48,507 nucleotides of DNA from Clostridiaceae bacterium. Its GTDB lineage: Bacteria > Bacillota > Clostridia > DSM-8532. Shown here one piece after another: positions 36,469-45,030 of this stretch (within the stretch, counting starts at the first letter, position 1; each line of letters starts with the position of its first letter). The notes beneath the pieces were generated by a model. It made no database searches. It was not told the origin of the DNA and was given only the letters and a program-made list of their open reading frames with translations. The position numbers were made by a program, and so were the translations under genes. The DNA is taken from NCBI GenBank assembly GCA_012719545.1, contig JAAYAD010000083.1, positions 1 through 48,507 of the forward strand, given 5' to 3'.

Positions 36469-37920
36469 ATGAGCAGAGCGGATATAGGATTAATCGGCCT
36501 TGCAGTAATGGGTGAGAACCTGGTTATGAATATGGAAAGCAAAGGGTTTACCGTTGCTGTATTTAACCGTAGCACTGAGAAGGTAACCAACTTCATTGAA
36601 GGAAGGGCAAAGGGAAAAAACATTATTGGAACCTACTCCATTGAGGAACTTGTGGCAAACCTTAAGAAACCCAGAAAAATCATGCTGATGGTAAAAGCCG
36701 GAAAACCGGTTGACGATTTTATAGACTTACTGATTCCGCATCTTGACAAAGGTGACATAATCATCGACGGTGGAAACTCTCACTTCCCGGATACCATTCG
36801 CCGTACAAAATATGTTGAGGAAAAGGGATTGTTATTTATAGGCACCGGCGTTTCGGGCGGAGAAGAGGGCGCTCTTAAAGGCCCAAGCATTATGCCCGGA
36901 GGCTCACCGGCTGCGTGGCCGTATGTGAAGCCCATATTCCAGGCAATCGCCGCAAAGGTTGAAGACGGGACTCCCTGCTGTGACTGGGTGGGGGACAATG
37001 GCGCCGGTCACTTTGTAAAAATGGTTCACAACGGTATTGAATATGGAGACATGCAGCTTATCTGCGAAGCCTATCATCTTATGAAGGAATACCTGGGCAT
37101 GACGGCAGACGAGATGCACCAGGTATTTAAAGAATGGAACCAAGGCGATTTGGACAGCTACTTAATTGAAATTACCCGGGATATTCTTGCCTATAAGGAT
37201 ACAGACGGTACACCTTTGGTCGAAAAGATTCTGGATACCGCAGGCCAGAAGGGTACCGGAAAATGGACATCCATTGCATCTCTGGATGAGGGTGTTCCTC
37301 TGACACTGATAGGTGAAGCTGTTTATGCCAGATGCCTGTCCGCCATCAAGGACGAGCGCGTAGCGGCTTCAAAGGTGCTTACAGGACCCAAGCCCAAATT
37401 TGAAGGGGACAGAAAGTCTTTTGTCAACGATATAAGGGATGCTCTCTATGCTTCAAAGATTGTTTCCTATGCACAGGGCTATACCCTTATGAAGGCTGCG
37501 GCAAAAACCTACGGATGGAATCTGAACTATGGCGGAATAGCTCTATTGTGGCGCGGAGGATGCATCATCCGTTCAGTCTTCTTAGGAAAAATCAAGGAAG
37601 CTTTTGATAAGAATCCTGAACTTACAAATCTTCTTTTGGATCCTTTCTTTAAGGAGAAGATTGACAAGGCTCAGGCAGGCTGGAGAAGAGTTGTTGCGGC
37701 GGCAGTTGTCAACGGAATTCCGGTTCCTGCTTTCTCTTCCGCATTAAGCTATTATGACGGGTACAGAAGCGAAAGGCTTCCTGCGAACCTGCTTCAGGCA
37801 CAGAGAGATTACTTCGGTGCCCACACCTATGAGAGAATTGACAGACCGCGCGGTGAGTTCTTCCATACCAACTGGACCGGAGAGGGCGGAAATACCGCAT
37901 CAACCATTTATACGGTATAA
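36469..37920 (+). CDS. gnd: 6-phosphogluconate dehydrogenase, decarboxylating
   Basis: A full-length 483-residue enzyme that oxidises 6-phosphogluconate to ribulose-5-phosphate and CO2. The N-terminal Rossmann domain begins [13 protein letters not shown] and the FNRST block favours NADP. Active-site blocks [30 protein letters not shown] and [13 protein letters not shown] are present, as is the C-terminal tail that closes the partner site. ATG 36469 follows GGAGGAGAG. It is the first gene of a uronate operon and no glucose-6-phosphate dehydrogenase or lactonase gene lies near. The gap to the divergent AraC gene holds TATAAT near 36389 without a good -35. Confidence 0.96.
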   Translation: MSRADIGLIGLAVMGENLVMNMESKGFTVAVFNRSTEKVTNFIEGRAKGKNIIGTYSIEELVANLKKPRKIMLMVKAGKPVDDFIDLLIPHLDKGDIIIDGGNSHFPDTIRRTKYVEEKGLLFIGTGVSGGEEGALKGPSIMPGGSPAAWPYVKPIFQAIAAKVEDGTPCCDWVGDNGAGHFVKMVHNGIEYGDMQLICEAYHLMKEYLGMTADEMHQVFKEWNQGDLDSYLIEITRDILAYKDTDGTPLVEKILDTAGQKGTGKWTSIASLDEGVPLTLIGEAVYARCLSAIKDERVAASKVLTGPKPKFEGDRKSFVNDIRDALYASKIVSYAQGYTLMKAAAKTYGWNLNYGGIALLWRGGCIIRSVFLGKIKEAFDKNPELTNLLLDPFFKEKIDKAQAGWRRVVAAAVVNGIPVPAFSSALSYYDGYRSERLPANLLQAQRDYFGAHTYERIDRPRGEFFHTNWTGEGGNTASTIYTV

Positions 37921-37966
37921 TTTTCCTCTTTAGATTACTAACCGGCTTTAGAAGGGAGCTACGGTG

Positions 37967-38815
37967 ATGAATCTACCATTAAGTGTTGATCTTAAAGATA
38001 AAGTGGCAGCGGTAACAGGCGGCGGAGGCGTTCTCTGCAGCCTGTTCGCAAAGGCTTTGGCTAAAAGCGGCGCCAAAGTGGCAATTCTTGATCACAAGCA
38101 GTCAAATGCGGACAGAGTGGTTAATGATATCAAATCAATGGGCGGAACGGCAATAGGTATTGAATGCAGTGTTCTTGAAAAAGAAGCCATGGAAGCCGCA
38201 AGACAAATCATCAACAGGGAATTTGGAACCTGCGATATACTTATCAATGGTGCGGGGGGAAATGATCCCAAAGGAACCACTACCAATGAGTATCTTACCA
38301 AGGAGGATCTTGAAGGAAAGGAAGGTGTGGTGACCTTCTTTGACCTGGATCCCAGCGGAATTGAATATGTTTTCAATCTCAACTTCCTTGGAACCCTCAT
38401 TTCCACTCAGACCTTTGCCAGGGATATGGTTGGCAAAGGCGGCGTAATTGTCAACATATCTTCCATGAATGCCTTCTGCCCGCTGACTAAGATACCTGCC
38501 TATAGCGGGGCGAAAGCGGCTGTTTCAAATTTCACCCAGTGGCTTGCCGTCCACTTTTCCAAGGTGGGAATACGTGTCAACGCTATTGCTCCAGGTTTCT
38601 TTCTGACAAAACAGAACAGGGATCTATTGCTTAATCCCGATGGAACACCGACTGAGAGAACACGGAAAATTCTTAATATGACACCCATGGGCCGACTCGG
38701 TGAACCCGAAGAGCTTCTTGGCACACTTCTGTGGCTTTGCTCGGATGCAAGCAAGTTTGTTACCGGTGTAGTCATCCCCGTTGACGGCGGCTTCTCTGCA
38801 TACTCAGGGGTGTAA
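37967..38815 (+). CDS. SDR-family oxidoreductase, probable D-fructuronate reductase (mannonate oxidoreductase)
   Basis: A 282-residue short-chain dehydrogenase with the nucleotide-binding block AVTGGGGVLCSLFAKAL, NGAGGN, the Ser of NISSMN, and Tyr179/Lys183 of YSGAK. It resembles the SDR-type mannonate oxidoreductases found beside uxaC in Bacillus and clostridia (UxuB/YjmF type), which reduce fructuronate to mannonate with NAD(P)H. A KduD-like role on a keto-deoxyuronate is the alternative. ATG 37967 follows GGGAG by 8 bases; it lies 46 bases after gnd. Confidence 0.8.
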   Translation: MNLPLSVDLKDKVAAVTGGGGVLCSLFAKALAKSGAKVAILDHKQSNADRVVNDIKSMGGTAIGIECSVLEKEAMEAARQIINREFGTCDILINGAGGNDPKGTTTNEYLTKEDLEGKEGVVTFFDLDPSGIEYVFNLNFLGTLISTQTFARDMVGKGGVIVNISSMNAFCPLTKIPAYSGAKAAVSNFTQWLAVHFSKVGIRVNAIAPGFFLTKQNRDLLLNPDGTPTERTRKILNMTPMGRLGEPEELLGTLLWLCSDASKFVTGVVIPVDGGFSAYSGV

Positions 38816-38817
38816 AG

Positions 38818-38989
38818 ACGTGCGAACTTTCAACATCATAGGCTGTTAAAGCCTGAAGCTATTTAGCCTCCTCTAAACAACCAGTTCTCAAATGTGCCAG
38901 CATTAAAGTTAAAGCTTACATAAATGGCAGCAGGATAAGATAACGCCATACAATAGGTGGTAATGATACAAGAAATGAGTTTCGCACGT
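38818..38989. repeat. Short inverted repeats bounding a gap in the uronate operon
   Basis: ACGTGCGAA at 38818-38826 recurs inverted at 38981-38989. The enclosed 172-base gap has no ORF and is the longest in an otherwise compact operon. It abuts the SDR stop and overlaps the GTG start of the LarA-like gene. It could be a small insertion, an RNA structure or chance. Confidence 0.3.
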
Positions 38990-40292
38990 GGCTGACAGAT
39001 TGAAGGTGAACAACTTGAATATATCAATGAATTCAACAAATGGAGAAATTACTGATGCAAAGCTTTTTGAAGCACTGAAAGCATCAGTTGAAGGGCGCAA
39101 TCTTAAAAAAGTTCTGCTTCTTCCGCCCGACTTAACCCGGCTTCACTCCTATGCAGGCCGGATTACCTCCATGTATTATAAGATGCTTAAAGGAAGCTGT
39201 CATGTGGATATTATGCCTGCTCTGGGAACCCATGATCCCATGAGCCGGGAGGAGTGTCTGGAGTTCTTTGGCTCGGAAGTTCCTTATGAAGCAATTATTC
39301 CCCACAACTGGAGAACTGATATTACCACCATAGGCCAGGTGCCTGCAAGCTATGTAAAAGAGATTTCTGAAGGGCTTATTGATTACTCAATAGAAGTACA
39401 GGTAAATAAAAGGCTTCTTGACCCTTCCTATGATTTGATTATCTCCATCGGGCAGGTTGTTCCTCACGAGGTTGTAGGCATGGCCAATTACAGCAAAAAT
39501 ATCTTTGTGGGCTGCGGGGGAAGGGAAATGATAAACAAATCCCATTTTCTTGGTGCCATATACGGCATGGAAAGAATGATGGGAAAAGATCACACTCCTG
39601 TCCGTAAAGTATTTGACTATGCCGAACAAAACTTTATCAAAGACATTCCTTTGATTTACGTTCTTACCGTAACCACCGTGGATGGCAGCAAGGTCAATCT
39701 TGAGGGCTTGTATATCGGACGAGAACGCAGGCTGTTTGAAGAGGCCGTGGCTCTAAGTCAAAAGAAGAATCTGATATTTCTGGACAAGCCCCTTAAAAAG
39801 GTTATTGTTTACCTGGACGAAAGAGAATTTAAAAGCACATGGCTTGGAAACAAGGCAGTTTACCGCACCCGTATGGCTATTGCCGATGGGGGCGAGCTTA
39901 TTATCATAGGTCCCGGTGTCCGCAAATTCGGTGAGGATGAAGGAATTGACAGGCTTATAAGGAAATACGGTTACAAAGGCAGGTTAAAAATTCTTGAGGA
40001 CTATAAAGCCCATGACGACTTAAAGGAAAATATGTCGGCGGCTGCACATCTTATTCATGGCTCATCTGACGGACGATTCAGCATTACATATGCGACAGGC
40101 AAGCTTACCCGAAAAGAGGTAGAGGATGTTGGTTTTAAGTATATGCCTTTAGAGGAAGCTTTGGCAAAATATAATCCTGAAAAGCTGCGTGATGGTTTCA
40201 ACACTTTGCCGGATGGGGAAGAGATATTTTTTATCAGCAATCCCGCCATCGGGCTATGGGCAAACCGGGAGATTTTTGATAGGAGGGGATAG
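38988..40292 (+). CDS. LarA-superfamily nickel-pincer-nucleotide racemase/epimerase, possible aldonate 2-epimerase
   Basis: A protein of up to 434 residues of the lactate racemase family (DUF2088/LarA). LarA of Lactobacillus plantarum uses His174, Lys184 (covalent link to the nickel cofactor) and His200; here His160, Lys170 and His186 keep the same spacing of 10 and 26 residues. PPDLTR (Asp48, Arg51) and GTHDP (His82) also match family motifs. The SGG part of the usual GFSGGAK is NYS here, suggesting another substrate. Family members include a D-gluconate 2-epimerase. Between uronate genes and gnd, mannonate-gluconate epimerisation is my preferred role. Start uncertain: GTG 38988 has no ribosome binding site, TTG 39015 has GAAGGTGA upstream, ATG 39027 is also possible. 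larB, larC and larE are not in the window. Confidence 0.82.
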   Translation: MADRLKVNNLNISMNSTNGEITDAKLFEALKASVEGRNLKKVLLLPPDLTRLHSYAGRITSMYYKMLKGSCHVDIMPALGTHDPMSREECLEFFGSEVPYEAIIPHNWRTDITTIGQVPASYVKEISEGLIDYSIEVQVNKRLLDPSYDLIISIGQVVPHEVVGMANYSKNIFVGCGGREMINKSHFLGAIYGMERMMGKDHTPVRKVFDYAEQNFIKDIPLIYVLTVTTVDGSKVNLEGLYIGRERRLFEEAVALSQKKNLIFLDKPLKKVIVYLDEREFKSTWLGNKAVYRTRMAIADGGELIIIGPGVRKFGEDEGIDRLIRKYGYKGRLKILEDYKAHDDLKENMSAAAHLIHGSSDGRFSITYATGKLTRKEVEDVGFKYMPLEEALAKYNPEKLRDGFNTLPDGEEIFFISNPAIGLWANREIFDRRG

Positions 40293-40294
40293 GC

Positions 40295-41713
40295 TTGAAA
40301 GCGTTCATTCATGATGATTTCATACTGAACAGCAAAATGGCTCAAAGGCTTTATCATAAATACGCAAAAGATAAGCCCATCTTTGATTACCATTGCCACC
40401 TTGACCCCAGGGAGATTTATGAGGATAAGAAGTACAACAATATTACAGAGATTTGGCTTGGGGGAGATCATTACAAATGGAGGCTCATGCGGGCCAACGG
40501 TATCGATGAAAAGTACATAACAGGCAATGCTGATCCATATGAAAAGTTTTTAAAATGGGCAGACACAATCTCCAGGGCTTTGGGAAATCCACTTTATCAC
40601 TGGACCCATCTGGAACTTAAGCGCTATTTTGATATAGATGAGCTTCTTAATCCCAAAACTGCTCCGATGATTTGGGAAATTTGCAACAAAAAGCTTTGTG
40701 AAAAGGGCTTTACTGCCCGTTCTCTAATTATAAAATCTAATGTCAAGGCTCTTTGCACCACCGATGATCCGGCAGACGATTTAAAATATCATATTGCCCT
40801 TTCAAAGGATAAGGATTTTCCGGTAAAGGTTCTTCCCACCTTCCGGCCGGACAGAGCGCTGGACATAACTTCAAAAGACTTTGCAGATTATATTTCCGTA
40901 TTATCCGGTGCATCAGGCATAGAAATTACATCCTTTGGATCACTTGTGGATGCCCTTAAAAAGCGTGCGGAGTTCTTTAAATCCGTTGGCTGTAAAGTGG
41001 CGGATATTTCTTTCAGCGAGCTTCAATTTACTGAAGGTACCTCTTCTGAAGCTGATGAATTTTTCAGAAAGGCATTATCGGGAAAAGCTTTGTCTTTACA
41101 TGAGATAAATGTTTACAGGACTCAGCTATTAGTGGCTCTGGGAAGAATCTGCCACAGCATGGATTTTGCCATGCAGCTTCATATGTGTGTTATCAGAAAC
41201 ACCAATACAAGAATGTTTGAGAAAATAGGACCCAATACCGGCTTTGATGCCATAGGAAACACTATATCGGCAGATTCCCTGGCCCGGCTTCTAAATGCCA
41301 TGGATAAAACCGATGAACTTCCCAAAACCATTCTGTATTCCCTCAACGATCTGGACAATGCCAAGATTGCATCAATTATGGGTTGCTTCCAGGGCGGAGG
41401 CATCATGGGCAAGCTTCAACTGGGTTCTGCATGGTGGTTCAATGATCATCTGGATGGCATGCGGTATCAACTGAAAACCCTGGGCAATATAGGCCTTTTA
41501 AGCACATTTATCGGCATGCTGACTGATTCCAGAAGCTTTCTTTCATATCCCAGGCATGAGTATTTCAGACGCATTCTTTGCGATCTTTTGGGAGAATGGG
41601 CTGAGAAGGGCGAGGTTCCAATGGATGAGGAGCTTTTGGGTCAAATTGTTGAAGATATCTGTTTTGATAATGCGGTTAGATATTTTGGGTTAAATCTCAA
41701 GGAGGATAATTAA
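40295..41713 (+). CDS. uxaC: Glucuronate (uronate) isomerase
   Basis: A 472-residue cytoplasmic enzyme of normal family length that isomerises D-glucuronate to D-fructuronate, and usually galacturonate to tagaturonate. The N-terminal FDYHCHLDP block (His33, His35), the YHWTHLELKRYF block, CTTDDP, GCFQGGGIMGKLQLGSAWWFNDH and the SFLSYPRHEYFRRILC block are all typical of UxaC. It starts at TTG 40295 with AGGAGGGG 6 bases upstream, 2 bases after the LarA-like stop. The next gene begins 1 base after it. Confidence 0.96.
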   Translation: MKAFIHDDFILNSKMAQRLYHKYAKDKPIFDYHCHLDPREIYEDKKYNNITEIWLGGDHYKWRLMRANGIDEKYITGNADPYEKFLKWADTISRALGNPLYHWTHLELKRYFDIDELLNPKTAPMIWEICNKKLCEKGFTARSLIIKSNVKALCTTDDPADDLKYHIALSKDKDFPVKVLPTFRPDRALDITSKDFADYISVLSGASGIEITSFGSLVDALKKRAEFFKSVGCKVADISFSELQFTEGTSSEADEFFRKALSGKALSLHEINVYRTQLLVALGRICHSMDFAMQLHMCVIRNTNTRMFEKIGPNTGFDAIGNTISADSLARLLNAMDKTDELPKTILYSLNDLDNAKIASIMGCFQGGGIMGKLQLGSAWWFNDHLDGMRYQLKTLGNIGLLSTFIGMLTDSRSFLSYPRHEYFRRILCDLLGEWAEKGEVPMDEELLGQIVEDICFDNAVRYFGLNLKEDN

Positions 41714-41714
41714 T

Positions 41715-42788
41715 ATGGAACTTAGAAAGGATTTTACTTACGCACTTCTGGCACCAAGCAGTATGGGCGTTCGTATTACTCCCATGAACGGACAGCCTGT
41801 ACATGTCAGCGATACATACATTATGCATGCTACCAGCGCTGAAACAAACGTCTTGAACATTTCATCCTCCCTTGGACTGCCTTGCAAGGTTTTGACCACA
41901 TTTGTAAAAGACAGTCCTATTGCAACCTTCATAAAGAATAACCTTGCCGCAAGACGCATCGCCTATGAGGGCAAGGATGTTCCTCAGGGCGGGCCATGGG
42001 GCTACAGGCATCAGTTTAATATAGCCGACAGCGGGTATGGTTCACGCGGGCCAAGAGTACATAACGACAGAGCCGGTGAAGTTGGCCGCACTTTGAACGT
42101 GAAGGATTTTGACCTGGACAGGATTTTCGGCAAGGAAGGCGTTCAGATTGTACATTTGTCAGGACTTATAGCAGCCCTTTCTCCTGAGACAAGCACCTTC
42201 TGCCTGGAAATTGCAAGAGCCGCAAAAAAATACGGAACAAAAATATCCTTTGACTTAAACTACCGCGCATCATTCTGGAAAGAGCGTGAGGAAGAATTGA
42301 GGGCAGTATTTACAGAGATAGCCGGCCTTGCAGATATCCTTGTGGGCAATGAAGAGGACTTCCAGCTTGCCCTTGGTATTCCCGGGCCTGAAGCCGGCGG
42401 AAAAGACCTGATGAGTAAGATTGACAGTTTCAAAGAGATGATTGGAAGAGTAAAGAAGTCATTCCCCAATGCTTCGGTCTTTGCCACAACCCTCCGGGAA
42501 GTTATAAGCGTCAACAGACATCTGTGGGGAGCCATTATGCTTGAGGGTGAGAACTGGTACGTTATTGAACCCCGTGAAATTCATGTTCTGGACCGTATCG
42601 GCGGCGGCGACGGTTTTGTGGGAGGCCTTCTTTATGGTATCCTCAAAGGCTGGGAACCTGAAAAATGGATTCAATTTGGCTGGGCAAGCGGAGCTTTGGC
42701 AACCACTTTCCTGACCGACTATGCCAGCCCCCATGACGAAGAACAGGTTTGGAGCGTATGGCAGGGCAATGCCCGTGTAAAACGCTAA
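41715..42788 (+). CDS. PfkB-family sugar (acid) kinase, KdgK-like
   Basis: A 357-residue ribokinase-family kinase. DLNYRASFW (180-188), NEED (212-215) and the anion-hole/catalytic block DRIGGGDGF with Asp299 are present. The DLNYR-W block and the position beside uxaC resemble 2-keto-3-deoxygluconate kinases. The usual YYRxxSAA sugar-binding block is replaced by RVHNDRAGEVGR. If the LarA-like enzyme makes gluconate, this enzyme could be the gluconate kinase that feeds Gnd; otherwise it is KDG kinase working with enzymes encoded elsewhere. Start ATG follows GGAGGA. Confidence 0.88.
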   Translation: MELRKDFTYALLAPSSMGVRITPMNGQPVHVSDTYIMHATSAETNVLNISSSLGLPCKVLTTFVKDSPIATFIKNNLAARRIAYEGKDVPQGGPWGYRHQFNIADSGYGSRGPRVHNDRAGEVGRTLNVKDFDLDRIFGKEGVQIVHLSGLIAALSPETSTFCLEIARAAKKYGTKISFDLNYRASFWKEREEELRAVFTEIAGLADILVGNEEDFQLALGIPGPEAGGKDLMSKIDSFKEMIGRVKKSFPNASVFATTLREVISVNRHLWGAIMLEGENWYVIEPREIHVLDRIGGGDGFVGGLLYGILKGWEPEKWIQFGWASGALATTFLTDYASPHDEEQVWSVWQGNARVKR

Positions 42789-42904
42789 AATAGGTTAGTT
42801 TTTCTATTGAAATTACCGATAAATAAAATAGATGTTTGATTTATTGAAGGATATAGACACCCGAACTCCTACCTTCATATTTTACTTGAGTGTTATTTAC
42901 CACA

Positions 42905-42934
42905 AAGCCGCTGCACCCACAGCGGCTTTTTTCT
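42905..42934 (+). terminator. Terminator of the gnd-uxaC operon
   Basis: An 8-bp stem AAGCCGCT (42905-42912) with AGCGGCTT (42921-42928) continues into TTTTTTCTTT. It lies 117 bases after the kinase stop. Confidence 0.92.
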
Positions 42935-42970
42935 TTGTACAGGATAATTATTCCTTAGAGGGTAGATTAA

Positions 42971-43741
42971 TTATAATTCAGTGGCTATTTTTAAGCATAA
43001 ATCCACAAGATTGGCTCTTATCTTTTCTCTGCTGACCCAGGAGCGGTGATCCCATTCAATTCCGCTTAAGTCGTCTCCGCCGTACAAAATCTGTCCCAAC
43101 AAAACATTTCGGCATTTAGCTACGGCAAAGAATGCTGCAGCTTCCATTTCGACGGTAACACAGCCTTCCGAAACTCTTTTTGCGATTTTAGCATTGGTTT
43201 CTCTGAAGATAGCGTCAGTTGTCCATGTTTTTGCTTTAATATACGGAATTTTTTCCCGATTCAATATTCTCTCTATAGCCATTATTGCTTCAGGATTACA
43301 CTCTATTTCACGTGACGGCTCAATATAATGATATGATACACCTTCATCCCTTACGGCGGAGTAGGGTAATACTAAATGGCCTACTTGAATATCTTTTTTT
43401 AAAACGCCGGCACCGCCGCAAACAATAAATTTTTTAAATCCTGAAGCTATCAGTTCCTCCAGCAATGCTGCCGAACCGGCTGCTCCTACGAAACCTCCCA
43501 CCAGGCCTACAGAACAACCTTTATACGTTGTTTTGTAAACTGGAAGGTTTACTGTTTCCGAATAGCTTGTGCCAATTTGCTCCAATTCTCCTGCTTCCAA
43601 TTTTTTATTTATTACTTCCTTGAAAAATGTAATAACACATGCCTCAGGTACGGGTGGCTTATTGATAATACTGGAAGGATTAATCTTGGCTTGCTTATCC
43701 GAATCAAACTCCAGAATTGGAAACAGACTATCATTTAACAT
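42971..43741 (-). CDS. Nucleoside phosphorylase (PNP/UDP family)
   Basis: A 256-residue cytoplasmic enzyme of the PNP_UDP_1 family that splits nucleosides with phosphate. Seen are VGGFVGAAGSAALLEEL with the phosphate-binding region, FIVCGGAGVLKKDIQVGHLV, the VTVEMEAAAFFAVA block that binds ribose, and YGGDDLSG near the C-terminus where an Asp contacts the base. It is nearest to uridine phosphorylase-like members; the base preference cannot be told. I chose ATG 43741, 8 bases after AGGTGG; a GTG four codons upstream is open. Confidence 0.9.
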   Translation of the reverse strand: MLNDSLFPILEFDSDKQAKINPSSIINKPPVPEACVITFFKEVINKKLEAGELEQIGTSYSETVNLPVYKTTYKGCSVGLVGGFVGAAGSAALLEELIASGFKKFIVCGGAGVLKKDIQVGHLVLPYSAVRDEGVSYHYIEPSREIECNPEAIMAIERILNREKIPYIKAKTWTTDAIFRETNAKIAKRVSEGCVTVEMEAAAFFAVAKCRNVLLGQILYGGDDLSGIEWDHRSWVSREKIRANLVDLCLKIATEL

Positions 43742-43889
43742 GTAAAACACCACCTGCTATATGTTTTACTGATAAATTTTTATAATCCTTATTCCACCCA
43801 CCGGGAGGGTATATTCACAAAGGAGATTTGATATTGCTCAGTTTTAAAGGAGAAATTTCTTTCCGAACCTGTAAACAGCAAGCTGTGAT

Positions 43890-44804
43890 TTACTTATATA
43901 AAGTAAACATATACCGTACATATCCAATGTCGTCCTGATAATTAAATAGGTTATAAATTTCCCGAAGCTTTTTATATATTTCTTTTAAATCGCTCTCTTT
44001 CTTATATTTCTGGTATTTTGACACCAAATCTTTTAGTTCTGGTTTTTGCATTACATCTCTTTTCCAATATCCGAGCCTTGGCTTTTTGATTTCTTCCCGT
44101 ATTTTTTGGATGTTTTCGTTAACAGACGAACTGAATAAATCATTGACCGGGTTATATTCGTCTTTTTGAGCTTTGGGAAGGAACAAATATACATATGTCA
44201 TAATGGTGCTGTATTCAGCAACATTAATATTTTCTTCAGGATAAATACTGTATCCGCTTCTATGGTTGAAATAGGGAAGACCTATCTCGGCAGCCCACTC
44301 TACAGCCTCATTTTCTGTATCAGTGTAATCAACTGACTTTTTAAAAGGTATATACTTGCTATAAATCCTATATAAGATATTGGCAACCATTTCTTTTGTT
44401 ATTGGGAATTGACTAACTTCGTCGGAAGTTACATATCCGTCATTAAGAAGCCTTTGAATTCTAAGAGTTCTCTCTTTGGCGGTATCGTGGAAAATTACTT
44501 CTTTATCACCGTCATGCATGATAATATCATCTGTCAGCCATTTATCTGAATCCTCATATATTAATTCATATAAATATAAAAACAATCCTTCATTTGAATG
44601 AAGGTAGACAGCATCAAAATGGCTTCCCATCAATCCGTCGCAATACCGCTGCATATTGGGAAAAATCTTCTCCCGAATAACCTGAAGAACAGAAGGATCT
44701 TCCTTAAGCTCCTTAATTGTATAATTGGTATCCTGGGCATAGGAATAAAACGCCGTGCTTGTTACAAAGACAAGAATTAAAATAAAGCAGAATATCCTTT
44801 TCAT
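43890..44804 (-). CDS. Exported protein with S-layer-homology-like repeats, unknown function
   Basis: A 304-residue protein with a signal peptide (hydrophobic 4-18, probable cut after SYAQ). The middle has two stretches like degenerate SLH repeats: TAKERTLRIQRLLNDGYVTSDEVSQFPITKEMVANILYRI and EAVEWAAEIGLPYFNHRSGYSIYPEENINVAEYSTIMTYVYLF, the second with the EWAxEIG...YSIYPEENI pattern. The C-terminal 70 residues are Lys/Glu-rich and helical. It may bind cell-wall polymer weakly or only share the fold. I chose ATG 44804 (AAAGGTGG 9 bases before) over an ATG 15 codons upstream because the signal peptide begins there. Confidence 0.65.
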   Translation of the reverse strand: MKRIFCFILILVFVTSTAFYSYAQDTNYTIKELKEDPSVLQVIREKIFPNMQRYCDGLMGSHFDAVYLHSNEGLFLYLYELIYEDSDKWLTDDIIMHDGDKEVIFHDTAKERTLRIQRLLNDGYVTSDEVSQFPITKEMVANILYRIYSKYIPFKKSVDYTDTENEAVEWAAEIGLPYFNHRSGYSIYPEENINVAEYSTIMTYVYLFLPKAQKDEYNPVNDLFSSSVNENIQKIREEIKKPRLGYWKRDVMQKPELKDLVSKYQKYKKESDLKEIYKKLREIYNLFNYQDDIGYVRYMFTLYK

Positions 44805-44877
44805 GCTTATAGACCACCTTTCAAAGATTATTGCCCTGATTTTTTTCAAAGAACCGGCGCTGCTTAAGATTAACTCA

Positions 44878-44906
44878 ATTATATATTAAATGGGTTATAT
44901 TAACAA
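44878..44906 (-). promoter_or_regulatory. Promoter of the exported protein gene
   Basis: Minus-strand TTGTTA (44901-44906), a 17-base spacer and a perfect TATAAT (44878-44883), about 70 bases before the start codon. Confidence 0.7.
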
Positions 44907-45030
44907 TTTAAAGTTTTTACAAAATTTTCTTGCCGATAAGCTCATTGCTTGCTAAGCAGAGGGAAAACATCTACTTCAGGATAATTGCAGGTTGGTAAGG
45001 CCGGTAATTTTATATATATGAAAATGCCTG

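Noticed and set aside
36469..37920. Gnd as evidence of a normal oxidative pentose phosphate operon
   Set aside because: No glucose-6-phosphate dehydrogenase or lactonase gene is near and the partners are uronate enzymes, so the uronate context explains its place better.
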